A stretch of DNA of 64,000 nucleotides, taken from Agroathelia rolfsii (taxonomy: Eukaryota > Basidiomycota > Agaricomycetes > Amylocorticiales > Amylocorticiaceae). The position numbers were made by a program, and so were the translations under genes. The DNA is taken from NCBI GenBank assembly GCA_018343915.1, contig JABRWF010000008.1, positions 744,001 to 808,000 of the forward strand. Direction: 5' to 3'. Below the pieces are notes generated by a model. The model was given only the letters and a program-made list of their open reading frames with translations, was not told the DNA's origin and ran no database searches. Positions 47,025 to 59,000 of the stretch are shown here, one piece after another. The stretch's first letter is position 1; every line of letters starts with the position of its first letter.

Positions 47025-48639
47025 GGCGAAAAGTTGGCGGCGTCGGCGTCGGCGGGGGCGGGCGGTCACTGGTAATTGGTGTACAGAAGTGGTGGAAGTG
47101 GTGGCTGAAACCTTATTCTTGCCAGTTGTGACACATTCTCCGCCACAGCATTGCCACAGGGCCTACAACGCTTTACTCCACACCTCTTGAATCATCAAAA
47201 TTCCATCTTAAACGCACTAAACATTTGGCTCCTTCTATGGCACGCTAATAATTAATGGAGAAAATACTCAAAAGAGGCTGAGTAGCTAATCGTGCACCAT
47301 TTCTGAGCGGCGGTCACTGCCGTCTGCTTGTGTGACAGACAGACTTTGTGGCTATTGTGGCGCCTCACTCATCCAATGTCGTGGCTTGCACCTTAGCCTT
47401 GGAACACTTCCAAACCCATGGTCTCTAGAGGTAATGGCAGTAAGCATTTGATTCTAGGGATGACTGAAATCCTAAATTGGTATCAACTGGCGCGGTCATG
47501 TGAAAATACAATTTTCCTGAATACTTGAAGCATGATGGCAAGACATATCGAAATACCAATCTGGTGAAATGCAGATGCAAAGATTCATTTTTAAATGCTA
47601 ACTACTGCTCCGCATGATGAAGTGCATGTTTATTGTGCTTATACTTCTATGAAAATTTGAGAACGTCGATCTAATATCTTCATGAATGTTACCTCGGAAG
47701 CAGGCCTCACTGAATCATCTTGCCCTGGCTCAATGCTGTTTGTAACTCTTCTAGCCGCACTAACTAGATAATTCATTCCAATATTCGACTTTTCCGAATG
47801 TAATAGATTAGGGGACCAGGTTAAACTATCTTACTAATGCTAAGGTTTGAGAATATTACACCGTCTGATACTGAGGAGTTGGAGAAGGCACAGGTTCTTG
47901 GCCTGGGCGTAGCAGGATAATTCGGTTTCCATTTCACCGTAAAGGCGTTCACCAGAATTATTTATATCTATCTTATTAGAAGGTATAAAATCCAGTAATA
48001 TTACATCATGATCGTCGCCCTATGAATATGAATAGAAGGCTTGAAATTCAAATGCTATAACCAGCTTAGTAAAGATATAGTGCTACATGTAGTTAGATGT
48101 AAACATATACCCTTGACGTTGTTCTTCGATTGATACAGCATACGAAATGCCGATTCGCTATTCGTTACTTGTGTTGTCTTCTTGATGAATATTTATGCGA
48201 CTGACTTCCTCACAACTATACTTTGTACAAAAGAACATCATATAGTTAGTATCTGAATAGATTGTGGACATAATGGATCCTACCGATAACGGGTATTTTA
48301 TAAAGAGGAGATTCCGATGGCGATAATCATTGGACCGGGAGGTCCAGAGGGGGAAGGGACCCCGAGGGGGTCATCAGACGGGAAGGGCGAGGTCACGTGA
48401 AGGAGGATGAGAGTCACGTGGCATTGGAAGGGAAGGGGAGCGAGAGACTTAGACACGACACGCATCCTTGTATCACGGCTACATCCACCAACTCATTGGC
48501 TTGTTTCTATCATTCCCTTGTGCATCCCCTCACCGAGTCTCGGGAGGCCCTATCCATCATGAGCTGATGGAAAAAATTCCTTTGATCTCTGCCGACGCCC
48601 ACTAGCACCCACTGCCACACATACTGCCAATACTTAAGC
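47025..48639. other. Intergenic region upstream of helicase paralogue 2
   Basis: No gene is visible in 1.6 kb. It contains the RPL38 promoter on the left (GGCGTCGGCG-type GC-rich block at 47036-47070) and, on the right, a purine-rich, G-rich stretch with two CACGTG sites in front of the helicase. Confidence 0.55.
48394..48420 (+). promoter_or_regulatory. Pair of CACGTG E-boxes
   Basis: CACGTG occurs at 48394-48399 and 48415-48420, both preceded by T, 21 bp apart (two helical turns) and about 220 bp before the helicase start. CACGTG is the site of fungal bHLH factors such as Cbf1, Pho4 and SREBP relatives. Spacing on one face of the helix suggests cooperative binding, but function is inferred. 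Confidence 0.5.
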
Positions 48640-51585
48640 ATGGACGCAAGTATTGATTTTGAACCCTGGGAAATCGATCAAAACTTTTTCGATCGCTATA
48701 CAAAACCGATGATCTGTACCATGGTTAAAATCAGTGACTTGAATGAAGACGGGGTGGAGGAGTTCGCGCCAGCGCCAGCCCAGAAAGGTACATTCGCCTC
48801 AGTAGGGATCGCGCCATCGTACTCGGAACAAGGATACATTATTGTATTGTCTATTACTGTAAACAAGGGCGGCAAAGATAAAGTTCTCCTCGTTCTCTTC
48901 AGCGATCCGCGGCGTAATCGACGTGCCATCCCAAATGTCGACACTCAGGCGCGTGAAGAACGCGCAATCAAGCTACTTGAAGAAAGGATCCTATGCCGAG
49001 AAGATGTTAACCTATATGCGTTTAACATGGCACCGCTTGTCCTTGCTCTTCACCAGAAGGGTGTACACGTTACAAACGCTATCGATATCCAATCTGCCTG
49101 TCCCGACGAGCGTACACTCCACCCATTCTGGAGCATTCAATTTGCTGTCGGAGAGAGCTTCACGTATCACGAATTCAATATTCGTCACGCTTTCGACGAT
49201 GTTGATTATGACCCCTACATACACACCGGCACCGTTGGAAGGAAGAAGAAGACCGAGGTTGCGTTGCGATCATGGATCGCGTTTTACATATCTTCTGTTA
49301 GTGCCGAAATGGAGTCGCTTTTGGCGGGGGTAGCAAAGATCCACACCAAAGACTTTGGCATGCAGGCAAGGCAAAATGTTAGTTTTCAGGTCGTAATTAT
49401 GCTGACTGCTCTTGATGTCAGAAATTGGATATTCTGTCCGAGATCAGCCGGGCGCCGCTAAGATTGGCGCAGGCACAGGCAACAACAACGACTCAAAAAG
49501 TCGATAATTACAGATATGGCATGAGGGATAACAAGATTGATACCAAGCAAGAGAAGTTTACCGAGCGTCTTAGGAGATCGAAAAATCAAGTAAATTGCCA
49601 TATCCCTGTCAATCCTAGCGGTCCTAATGTGCTTATTTTCAAGACATACAGGATTGAGACATCAGATGGATATTCTGTTGCGGCTTCGATGACAAGCGCG
49701 AAGGGTAGAAGTGCAGCCCTCAAAGTGGCCGCCAATCTTTCCGGAACCACCCTCACTCGTTTAAGGAAGATCGGTCGCGATGATCCAACGAGCGCCGAAT
49801 ACGAACGGAATCTTATTCTCTTGAAAATCCTACAAGGAAAAGAAGCCGTGCTGGATCAAAATCCATTCATTCAGAACATTTGGTTTGCTACGAATGAGTT
49901 GACATGGCCCGATGAACCCCCCTTGCCTTCTAACCCAACAGTCCCAGTCCTTGAGTCAAAATTCTTTGCAAGGCCACCTAATGACTCACAGATGCGTGCT
50001 ATCAATAGCATGCTATCTGATTCAAACAATACACGTATCACAATTATACAAGGTATCATTTTCAAGTCTTGTGAAACTATCATTTTGCTACTTAATTAAA
50101 CACAAACATCATAGGACCACCAGGGACTGGTGAGTTCTAGGAGAGACATTGGTGAACAGACTAAATTACCAATTCAAATCAACAGGTAAAACCAGTGTGA
50201 TTGCAAACTTTGTTCGCGCTGCTATCCACCATCAACACAAGGGAATCTGGCTGGCGGCTCAATCGAATGCTGCCGTTAGGAACATTGCTGAAAAACTAAT
50301 CAATGAGAAATTTTTCAATTTTAGATTAATTGTTTCTTCTGACTTTCATGATGAATGGTTTAATTTCTTATCTTTTTCAAGTTGTACATATCAATCATTA
50401 ATCTTGCATTGGTTTTAGGCATGAAGGACTATATACAGGTGCCCTTAGCTCATACATCATCCTCTCCGGTAATTTCGGAAAGCCAAAGCTTTCTACGCCG
50501 CCATCGAACTGTCAAGTCATCTTATGCACTATATCCATGCTATCGAACGCACGTTTAAGGTCCCATACAATTATGAAGCAGATCCCATTAGCAACACTCG
50601 TGATTGATGAAGCTAGTCAGATCGAGATCGGTCACTACATGTCAATTTTCACTGAGTTTTCGAAAACCTTGGGTAAGGTCTGCTTCATTGGAGATGACAA
50701 ACAATGTAAAACTCTTTTGTTCAATTTCTGGGGTTGCATGTTGAGGATAATCACTGTAGTGCCACCATACGGAGAGAATGACGACGAAACAAAGATGCAG
50801 AGCATTTTTGAAGTCACACATTTACGCCCTACTACTATCCTCCTTGATATACAGTGTAAGCTCATAGAAAAATATATTATTCTTGATTTTTGGAAACTGG
50901 AAAACAAAACCTCAACTAGATCGCATGCCTCCCTACTTCGGGAGATTTATTTCAGAACAAGTTTACGACAATAAACTAAATTCATTCCCGGGGCACAAGA
51001 TCAAAGATGACAATCAGTGCTGCTATCTTGTCGATGCCGATGACGGCTCTGAGGAAAAGAGCGGGACTAGTTACATTGTATGTACTACATTCAGCTTAAT
51101 ATTTTTTAATTTTGGATATATTGGAATATTTCAGAACAATTTCGAGACCAAGGTGGTAACTCGCATTGCCACCCATCTAGAAGATCAAGGATATGATTAC
51201 TGCATCATCACACCTTATGATGCACAACGTAATCTTATTGAGAACAAACTCAAGGAGGCTGAGCTAGACTGGGAGAGTAAAACATTCAATGTCGATCCCT
51301 TCCAGGGTAAATTATCTCAAAATGATCTTAATTCAATCTAATCTAATGTGGACAGGCAATGAAAAAGATTTCATTATTCTTAGTCTAGTCAGGACCGTTA
51401 ATCTTGGCTTCTTGAAGGATCTCCGGCGCAGCAACGTTATGCTTACCCGGTTTAAGGAGAAGATGTTTGTAGTAGGGAAAAAGGAATTTTTGGAGGATAA
51501 AGCGGCGGACTCACTCGTTGGAAAACTGGTTGAGTATTGTGGTGAAGATGGGTGGCTCTTACCGGAGGATTTGGAAGACGTTTAG
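48640..51585 (+). CDS. UPF1-like SF1 helicase (DNA2/NAM7 type), paralogue 2
   Basis: This is a complete superfamily 1 helicase related to the gene at 13985-16793. Motifs in order are GPPGTGKT (intron inside), LAAQSNAAVRNIAEK, VIDEASQIEIG, GDDKQLPPYG (intron inside the Leu codon), RMPPYFGRFISEQVY, ITPYDAQRN, FQGNEKDFIILSLVR and NVMLTRFKEKMFVVG. The N-terminus of about 245 residues (MDASIDFEPWEIDQNFFDRY...) contains SVGIAPSYSEQGYIIVLSI, LVLFSDPRRN, LYAFNMAPLVLALHQKGVHV and TNAIDIQ. This resembles a DEDD-type 3'-5' exonuclease fold, but the first beta strand lacks the D-x-E pair. About ten introns are present, with no stop or frameshift. Two E-boxes lie upstream. The nucleic-acid target is unknown; RNA surveillance, RNAi or DNA repair are all possible for this class. 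Confidence 0.87.
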
Positions 51586-51690
51586 TTGTATCTTCACATT
51601 CATCTTGTAACACATCCGTACAGGAAAATTAAAAAAAGAAAATTAAAATAATGGAGTGTAGCACAATTAGTTACAGGCGGTATAAAGCTT

Positions 51691-54115
51691 CTATAATCTA
51701 CTAAGTGGTAATTCTATTGCACCGGCATTTTCACAGACATGCTGCATATCTAGCATTGCCTTTGATATAGCCTTCTTAAATGTATGTGTCGAAGTCAGCG
51801 GACTGGAGAATTTCGACTCGATTCCAAATTTCACAACGTTAGGTCCGGCGAGGTCTATAATACTTGAATTAGCCATCGGTCATCAACATTTAGTTTTATT
51901 CTTACAGTTGATACCATAACCGTCTTCGTACATCGCGCCAAACCTAGGTGCAAAAAATAAGCTTACAGGTAATGTACTCATTGAATCGACAGCACTCACC
52001 CAGTTCCGCGGAAATGATGCCCTTCACTTAAACCGCTCGTGCTGAGTTTCCATTGCTGGCTTTCCGTAAACAAAGGCTCCTTGAAGAACGACGCGGAATC
52101 AAGCTCGTCGTCGCGTAGCATGAGGCGAAGGCCTAAGAGGTGACGGTCAATCCCACGTCCAGTGGCTGCCGCACGAGTCAGCCTCGTATGTGCTTGGACG
52201 GCGCGTTGGAGCAGCGCAAATTTTTTCTGATCGTGGGCGGGTGTATCAAGGTTGCCAGGCTTACACATCTCAAGCACGAATGCGCGGCTGTCTGTGGTGA
52301 GCGTGCGAATAGTCTCGGTGCGGCCGCGATCAAAGCTTCGCGTGAGCGCTGTTTCGTACGTTGCGACAAATGTGCCTCGGGTTCGGTACCACGCCAGCTG
52401 GAGTGCCATCTGAATGTATGCGTCAGGAGAAAGCTTGGCTATCAGAGTTATTGTGCTGAGCAAAGTTGTTTAAACGAGGTGGATTGAAAGTAGACACTGA
52501 CTATGATTTTTGATCCAGTCCGCACCATATTCCCCAAACCAGAGCCCACTGGTATCGGAATTGGCTATGAGAGCCTTTGCACGTTCTTCTGCCGCTGCAC
52601 ATTCCTTTTCTATGTACTTATCAGTTATCCAGTCCAAACGCCTCCATCCTCCACTATTCTCAGGAGGTATGCCAGCGGTGAAGTATTCTTTAGCAGATGG
52701 CAAGGGCTGGTTGAGTGGAGCGTCACTCAGGGTTTTCACCGTTGCATATTCTGCAACTATCGACGGGACGAGCGCATCACAAGGAGAATGTTCGCCCATA
52801 ACACCAACTTGACCGGATGGCGCAACTGACAGGGTGAATGGTTTGTCGAACCATCGATCGTGAGCATTATGTCCGGAACGCGTGACTTGTAAGTGACCGT
52901 CGAGAGACCGGGGTTCAACACCAATTTGCTCGTAGTGGGAAGCTGGAGCGAGAGAAGAGGTTGGCTTATGATCGAGGGAAACTGCGAACAAGGAGCGCTC
53001 GATAACGTCGATTGTCTCCTGGTTCGAGCCGGACAGTTTTTGTAGATGAGCGAAGTTCTGATATGAGTGGATCTGGTTATTCTCATTGCTTAATATAAGA
53101 GAGCAAGATATTTCTTACTGAGGCCCATTTGTCTCTGTCGTCACTCGATAGAACGCTGACAGGAACAGCCCGTTTCCCAACAGAAAGCATCTTATGGGAA
53201 TCATAGACAATCGCACGCATGCGAGCTTCAATGTCCTCAAAGGACAGAAGACGATTGTTCTCATACACAGTGATAGCATATAACCAATCATGTAGCAACA
53301 CCATTATAACATTGCCATTCTTGTCGTCGAGTTCCGCTTTGGGAGTAAGCATATCGCATACAGGAAGCGGGCGTCGTGAGGTGCCGAACATAGCTCCGAC
53401 TGATTCACGTAACCAGACACCTGACAACAGCAAAAGATAAGTCAAAGAGTTAAACTCGGAGAATCCCGTCAGCATACCAAGTTTTGTTGTATCTGGATGA
53501 AGCTCCTGCCTAAGATAGTGTGAGAAGGATAATGATGATCAATAAACCTAATTCTTACGTTGTCAGCTTCTCTTTAAATTCAAGAATGAGGTAGGACATC
53601 CATGCAGCACGACGTATTTGCCACGATGTGATACCCGAGAGAGAGCTTTGTTCTTGATGGACAGGAATGCTTGGATCGTCATTGAGAGCCAGCCACCAGT
53701 TGGAGTTTATCAACAAGGGCGCCCGCCATTCGTGATAAGCCTTTTTGGTCCAAAAATTATCATCGAGCCAATTGTGAGGAGACGATGCATCGAGCGCTGT
53801 CCTTTCAAAATGTTCATGATATTAGGGCTTGGACGAAGCAGTGGTGTCTGACAAACCAAGAAGTCGCTTCTGGCATTCCGCACCAACACCGGCTTCAAAC
53901 TCTTGTGCAAGTTTAGCATAGCGTGCGTACGATGAGTCAAACGACTCTTTTCCCCGCCTCTCATCCTCCAGTAGAAATGGCTTGAGGGATTCAAGGTAAC
54001 GGTCAAGGGTGTCTCTGAGTTTTGGGACGGGCAAGCGGGGTCTCATGGAGATATATCGCACAGGTGACAATGACGAGAAGCGAGAGCGTCGTACAGTCTT
54101 TACACTGTTTAGCAT
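51691..54115 (-). CDS. Carnitine O-acetyltransferase with dual-targeting signals
   Basis: It moves acetyl groups between CoA and carnitine so that acetyl units can leave peroxisomes and enter mitochondria. The upstream ATG at 54115 gives a basic, hydroxylated leader (MLNSVKTVRRSRFSSLSPVR). A second in-frame ATG at 54046 gives MRPRLPVPKLRDTLDRYL, the start of the conserved core. Later exons read RAPLLINSNWWLALND, ESVGAMFGTSRRP, HNAHDRWFDKPFTLSV, the catalytic His in GVMGEHSPCDALVPS, MALQLAWYRTRGTFVATYE, TRSFDRGRTETIRTL, the DRHLLGLRLML segment and LAGPNVVKFGIESK. The C-terminus is Ser-Arg-Leu, a type 1 peroxisomal signal. This matches yeast Cat2, which is dual-targeted. Length is about 640 residues. 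The gene is divergent from RMI1. Confidence 0.9.
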
Positions 54116-54338
54116 GGCAAAAAAATGTTCTCCAGTTTTCGAAGCCTGAGGCCTGAGATGTTTATAACAATATCGGAGTCCCAGGGCTTGGAGTGCTCCC
54201 GACTCAAGCGGAGTGCCGCCGGAATGGTCAGCGCGGTCACGTGGATCTCTGGCAAAGCACTTCGGAATCATTTCATCGCACTGGCGGCTGCTTCGAGTTG
54301 ACAACTTGAAGTCACCTCTCCAAATCCAGTCACGACAG
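54116..54338. promoter_or_regulatory. Divergent promoter of carnitine acetyltransferase and RMI1
   Basis: The 223 bp between the start codons must serve both genes. A single CACGTG lies at 54238-54243, roughly in the middle. No TATA box is obvious. Confidence 0.5.
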
Positions 54339-55778
54339 ATGGATGTACCACCTTCAATCCGAGAATGGGTGAATAGAGAATTCCCCAAACCCAAAGTCGA
54401 TCCCAATTGGCTTAGAGGATGCTACGACTACCTGTGCCAAACATTGAATGACAACTCAAACACCAACAAAATATGTCAGAATATCAGTCACCAAATCTTG
54501 AATTCCAAATTCTGTGACTCGATGAGACCAGGAACCGGTTTGCCAAGTGAATTTTCAGGCATGGATAATACGACTGTCAAGTTTGGGCCGCGTGGGATAC
54601 TCCTTGAACTGGTCTCCCTCAGCGACATTGGTATCAGCGCTTTTAATCAGCTGAACACCCGACAAGCGCGAATCGATCGTGCGGACCTTGCTGGCATAGC
54701 CCTTCAAAGAGAGGAGGCCGATGGCAGAGACCCCGAAGAAGAAGGCCCTGTCCCAAAATATCAAAGAAGCATGCTTCAACTTCATCTAAGTGACGGCGTA
54801 ACTGAAATTAAAGCGATCGAACATAAACGCATACCGAGCCTTGAGCTTGGTGAAACCCCCCTTGGTATAAAAGCAAGTCCTGTAGAACCCCAATAGATCA
54901 CTCAACTAATATACAGACAGGTAATACTCAAAGACGTATTTGTACGAAAAGGTATAGCATATCTCAACCCCGAGTGCATTTCTATCAAAGAAGGCTCGAG
55001 GAGTGACTCGGATGACCTACGGGATGAACTCTTTGTATACGATCTCAAAGTTCGCTTGGGGCAAGTAAATCGTCACTCTCCCAGGGGTTTTTTCTATAAT
55101 TGCTGATACATCTCTTTCAGGCAAGATCCTGGTCCCTACCCCTCTACAAGCCACGACGAGCAGGACGAGCCATCGAATAATGATACCAATATGGATTTGC
55201 TACCATCAAACACTCGTTCTATCCCTCAGCAACATAACAGGTCACCAGTCGCGTCATCAGACAACATTTGGCGCACTGCTATTGCAGATCCCACCCCGCA
55301 CACAAGAATGTCACCTGAACAGCTTTCCCCATTTTTCTCCGATTCGCGTACTAACGGTATACACTCGTCTGCCAGTGGTAAGGACTACTCGATTGTTTAG
55401 CGCCTCTATCGTACTCAAAAAAAAAAAACTATAGGGCCGTCAACTCGCTCAAATGTAGCCAGGATGCCGAACGCTGCTTCTACTGTTCCTATCGCAGTCG
55501 ATCCGGCATCAGAATCAGAATTTGGCGACATGGACGATATCATTCGCGACTTTGCCGATGGCGATTTGCCTTCAGGCACACGCCGTAGCAGCATGGCCGT
55601 ACGGAGCTCGCGGGATATTACGGCCGTGCAGAATCCTGACGTGATTACTATTGACTCGGATGACGATTCGGACCAGGAGAACCGTCCTATCCCTCCATCC
55701 TCTCGTGGTAATGGAGAAGTCGTTGAAGATTTATCAGCCTACCTAGCCTGGGAAGATGTAATTGAACTCTCGGACTAA
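54339..55778 (+). CDS. RMI1: Rmi1, subunit of the RecQ helicase-Top3 complex
   Basis: Rmi1 stimulates dissolution of double Holliday junctions by the Sgs1/BLM-Top3 complex. The start at 54339 (MDVPPSIREWVNREFPKPKV) was preferred over the 54213 ATG because it begins the N-terminal helical motif (WLRGCYDYL). The OB-fold segment reads RGILLELVSLSDIGISAF, NQLNTRQARIDRADLAG, RSMLQLHLSDGVTEIKAIEH, RIPSLELGETPLGIK, then VILKDVFVRKGIAYLNPE. The join after GIK uses a GC-AG intron (54873-54920, donor GCAAGT). The remaining ~200 residues are acidic and disordered, with ESEFGDMDDIIRDF and an SDDDSDQEN cluster. No second OB-fold is visible, as in yeast Rmi1. Confidence 0.9.
54873..54920 (+). other. GC-AG intron in RMI1
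   Basis: The 48-bp intron begins GCAAGT after the Lys codon AAA and ends ACAGACAG. Reading through it meets a TAG stop, whereas splicing restores LGIKVILKDVF, conserved in the family. Confidence 0.8.
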
Positions 55779-56061
55779 TCTTTGCGTACGGATATCCTTC
55801 AACCAGGGGCTTGCCTATAAAGAAAATGCAAAGAAATCCTATATGAGGGGCAGTTTCGTTTAAGTAATTTATACCGAATTTCCTTTTCTCGCCCAATGTC
55901 TTACTGAAACACAAGCATGGTATATTGTAGCAAACAAAATCAGTTATAAGCAGATACATGTAGAATACAGATCAAAGATACACATAACGAGGGCATACAG
56001 GCATATTGTATAGTGGAATAAAGAAAAAGAATAAACTTCAAAAACATAACAATGCTCAAGA
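55779..56061. terminator. Convergent 3' ends of RMI1 and the Hsp70-like gene
   Basis: These 283 bp hold both 3' UTRs. The sequence is AT-rich with AATAAA-like strings (for example near 56016). No discrete terminator can be defined by eye. Confidence 0.4.
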
Positions 56062-59000
56062 CTACTTCTTCTTTTTCTTCGCGCCTCCCTTCTTCTTGCC
56101 TTTCACAGTAGTAGCAATTGGATCTGTCTGCTCAACAGCAGGGGTTTCAGCCGGCGTGTCCACTTTGCTTTCGGCATTATCAGCAGTGTCTTCAGTGGCG
56201 TCAGCACCAGCGTCACCAGTTGGGGCATCTTCAGATGTCTTCTCTTCTTCTAGTTTACCCTGAGCATCTTCGATGGGTGCGGGAGGTTCAATGACTTCCA
56301 GTTGGGCCTCCGCCTCCGGGGCTGCCCCTCCACCATCTGCATCGGCTTCTGCTGTTGGCTCAGGTTCCGTGGTGCTAGCCTCGGCAGCTGCATTAGCATT
56401 CAGTGCTGCTTCCTCCGCCATCTTTCTTTCTTCCTCCTCCAATTTCTTTCGCCCTCCCTGCTCTTTTTCCTTAGCCTTCTTCTTAGCGTCTTTGAGAGCC
56501 TTGCCTTTTAGACCGGCGAAAGGATTCGGCTTATCGCTAGCTGGTGTGCCCGGCGCAGTGCCTGGAGCAGATTCGCTACCCATGATATCCTCAACCAATT
56601 TGGATTTTCTCGCTTCCTCGGGCTGTTGCATCTCTTCGGGGGCAGCTTCAGCAGGGGCAGCAGGGGGTTCAGCGGGCTCAACTGGCGCCTCTGCCTCAAC
56701 CTCTGCAGGAGCAGCGTCTTCCGTCGGTGGAGCGTCCGCGGTGGCAGCCTCTTCAGTGGAAGGTACTGCTGCTTCGGCTTCCTGGGGTGCAGCACCGTCT
56801 CCAGTAACGAAGGTGGGTTCGTTGTTCGGTGGCTCTAATGAAGAAGCAGGAGCGCCAACTTCACTATTACCACCCATGTCGTGCAAGCTAATAGGCCTGT
56901 CGGAACCATCTTCTCCGAACCACTGCTCTCCGAACTCTCCCATCGCTTTAGCGCTAAAGTTGAGGGCATTCCCTGCTTTCTTGTTAATCGACTCCTTTGC
57001 TTTATCGAGCGACTCCTTCGCCTTATCGATGTCAATGTACTCCTTCGCTTTATCGAGATCGAGATATTCCTTCGCCTTGTCGAGGTCGAGGTCGAGGTAT
57101 TCCTTCGCTTTGTCGAGGTCAAGATTTTGTGCCCACCCATTACCGCCGCCCCAGCTGCCCCAGCCACTCTTTTCCTCTGAAGCACCGGCAGGGGCCTGAG
57201 CCTCAGATCCAGCATTATTCTCACCGAGATCAAGCAGAGACACGCCGCCTTGATCAGCGGTATCGCCACCGGCGTCAGCTTTTGATCCACCCATCCAGTT
57301 ACCCAATCCTGAAGCCAACGAAGAAGCTCCACCCCAGCCACCAAGCCCTGTACTGGGCTGTTCTTGTACGACAGGCGCAGGCGCTTCTGACTCGGGCGCG
57401 GCAGATGCAGGCGTACCGACCATGGATCCCACCTTAGACGCCGTCCTCGAAGCCATTCTAGAATGAAGCTGGGAACCAGCTTTAGAAGCCACCTTGGAAG
57501 CCGCTTTGGAGGCCTTGGAAAGCCTATCCGTGAGACTCTGGCTCGCCCTCTGACTCGGCGTTTGCCCGGACTCAGGTGCCAAATCAGGCGCGACAGACTG
57601 TGCGGGCGTGCCATCCCAACCATCGACCATACCCGGCATCGTCGAGCCTGTCGTAGGCTCCAACACGGGCTCGGCGATCGTCGACTTGCCCAGATGGGAC
57701 CTGCGCGATTTCATGCTGTTCGCTCTGGACAACGCTGAGCCAACCCACGAGCCTCCACCGCCCCATGTATCCTGTAATTCGGCTGAAGCATCCGCGTTTG
57801 CGATGGGCTCTGCGACGGATGATCCTGTTGCTGCCTCTTCCAAAGCTCCACCACCGTTACCGGGGAGATCAATGCTGGACTTGGTCGGCGAGGCTGCCTT
57901 GGACGCAGCCCAAGTAGAGCCCCAACCCTCCCCAGGATGCACTGCCTCCACAACTGACGTGCGCGAGCTGGCGGTGGGTCTGGCTGGCGGGACCTCGTTG
58001 ACAGGTGTGCTGACGGACGTGCCAGCCTTCGACAGTGACCGGGTAGTAATGGGCGTGGCGATCGCTGAAGGAGTCTTGCTGCTTTTCTTGCCTTTAGCAA
58101 GGGCATCCCGAAGCGACTGAGACCTTGATGGCGTCTTCTCTTCGACGGGTGGCGCGAGAGGCGTGGGTTGAGGCAGAGGTTCGGACTCAGGTTCGATCAC
58201 AGGCTCAGGTTCTGCGGGCGGAGGGGGTGTCGGCGGCAGTTGCGATGCGAGAGGTTCAACGACAGCCGCAAGCTTATCAGGAGTGTGTGACTCAGGCGGC
58301 AAGACAGAATCGGAGGTAGTGACGACCTTGGGTTCTTGGCCAAAGGGCGAGCCGGGAGCCAGGTTGCTGAACTGGCGCGACATGCTCTGCGCCACGCTGA
58401 TAGGCCTCGACCCGGGTCCCACGGGCACACCACTTTGCGGCCTAGACGGTCCAGGGGACGGAGCACCGGCTGGACCCCATACCGATGTGAGCGTGTCACC
58501 AATCCGTGTTGCATTGCCCTCTTCAGTATAGCGCGAAGAACGGGCATCGGACACCCTCGAAGCCCTGCTTTCACGGGTCCGCGTGCTCTCACGCGTCACA
58601 CCGCGCTCACGTAGCGAATCGCGGTCGGCATAGATAGAGCTAGCTCTGTCAGTAGTAACCGACGAGCGACGGTGGCGCGACTCCTCGACGACGATGTTGG
58701 TAGACGAAGAGCCGTACTGACTCGGTGCACGCGAGGACGCGCCGGAGTAGATCTTAGACTGGCGCTCTGCACGCTCGCGCTCTCGCTCCATCTTCTCGCG
58801 TTCCCGTTCCATCTTCTCACGCTCGTACCTCTCTCTCTCAAATTTCTCCCTCTCAAGCCGCTCCCGCTCCAGCCTCTCACGCTCTTCGCGTTCCTTCTCT
58901 CGCAACTCTCTCTCCTTCGCACGTTCGATCTCGCGCTGTCGTTCCATCTCACGCTGGCGCTCTAGCTCCAGCTCGCGTAGACGCTCACGCTCACGATGCC

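Noticed and set aside
53021..53030. GGTTCGAGCC, like a tRNA B-box
   Set aside because: It lies within the carnitine acetyltransferase gene and no cloverleaf or A-box can be drawn around it. No tRNA or rRNA gene was found in the window.
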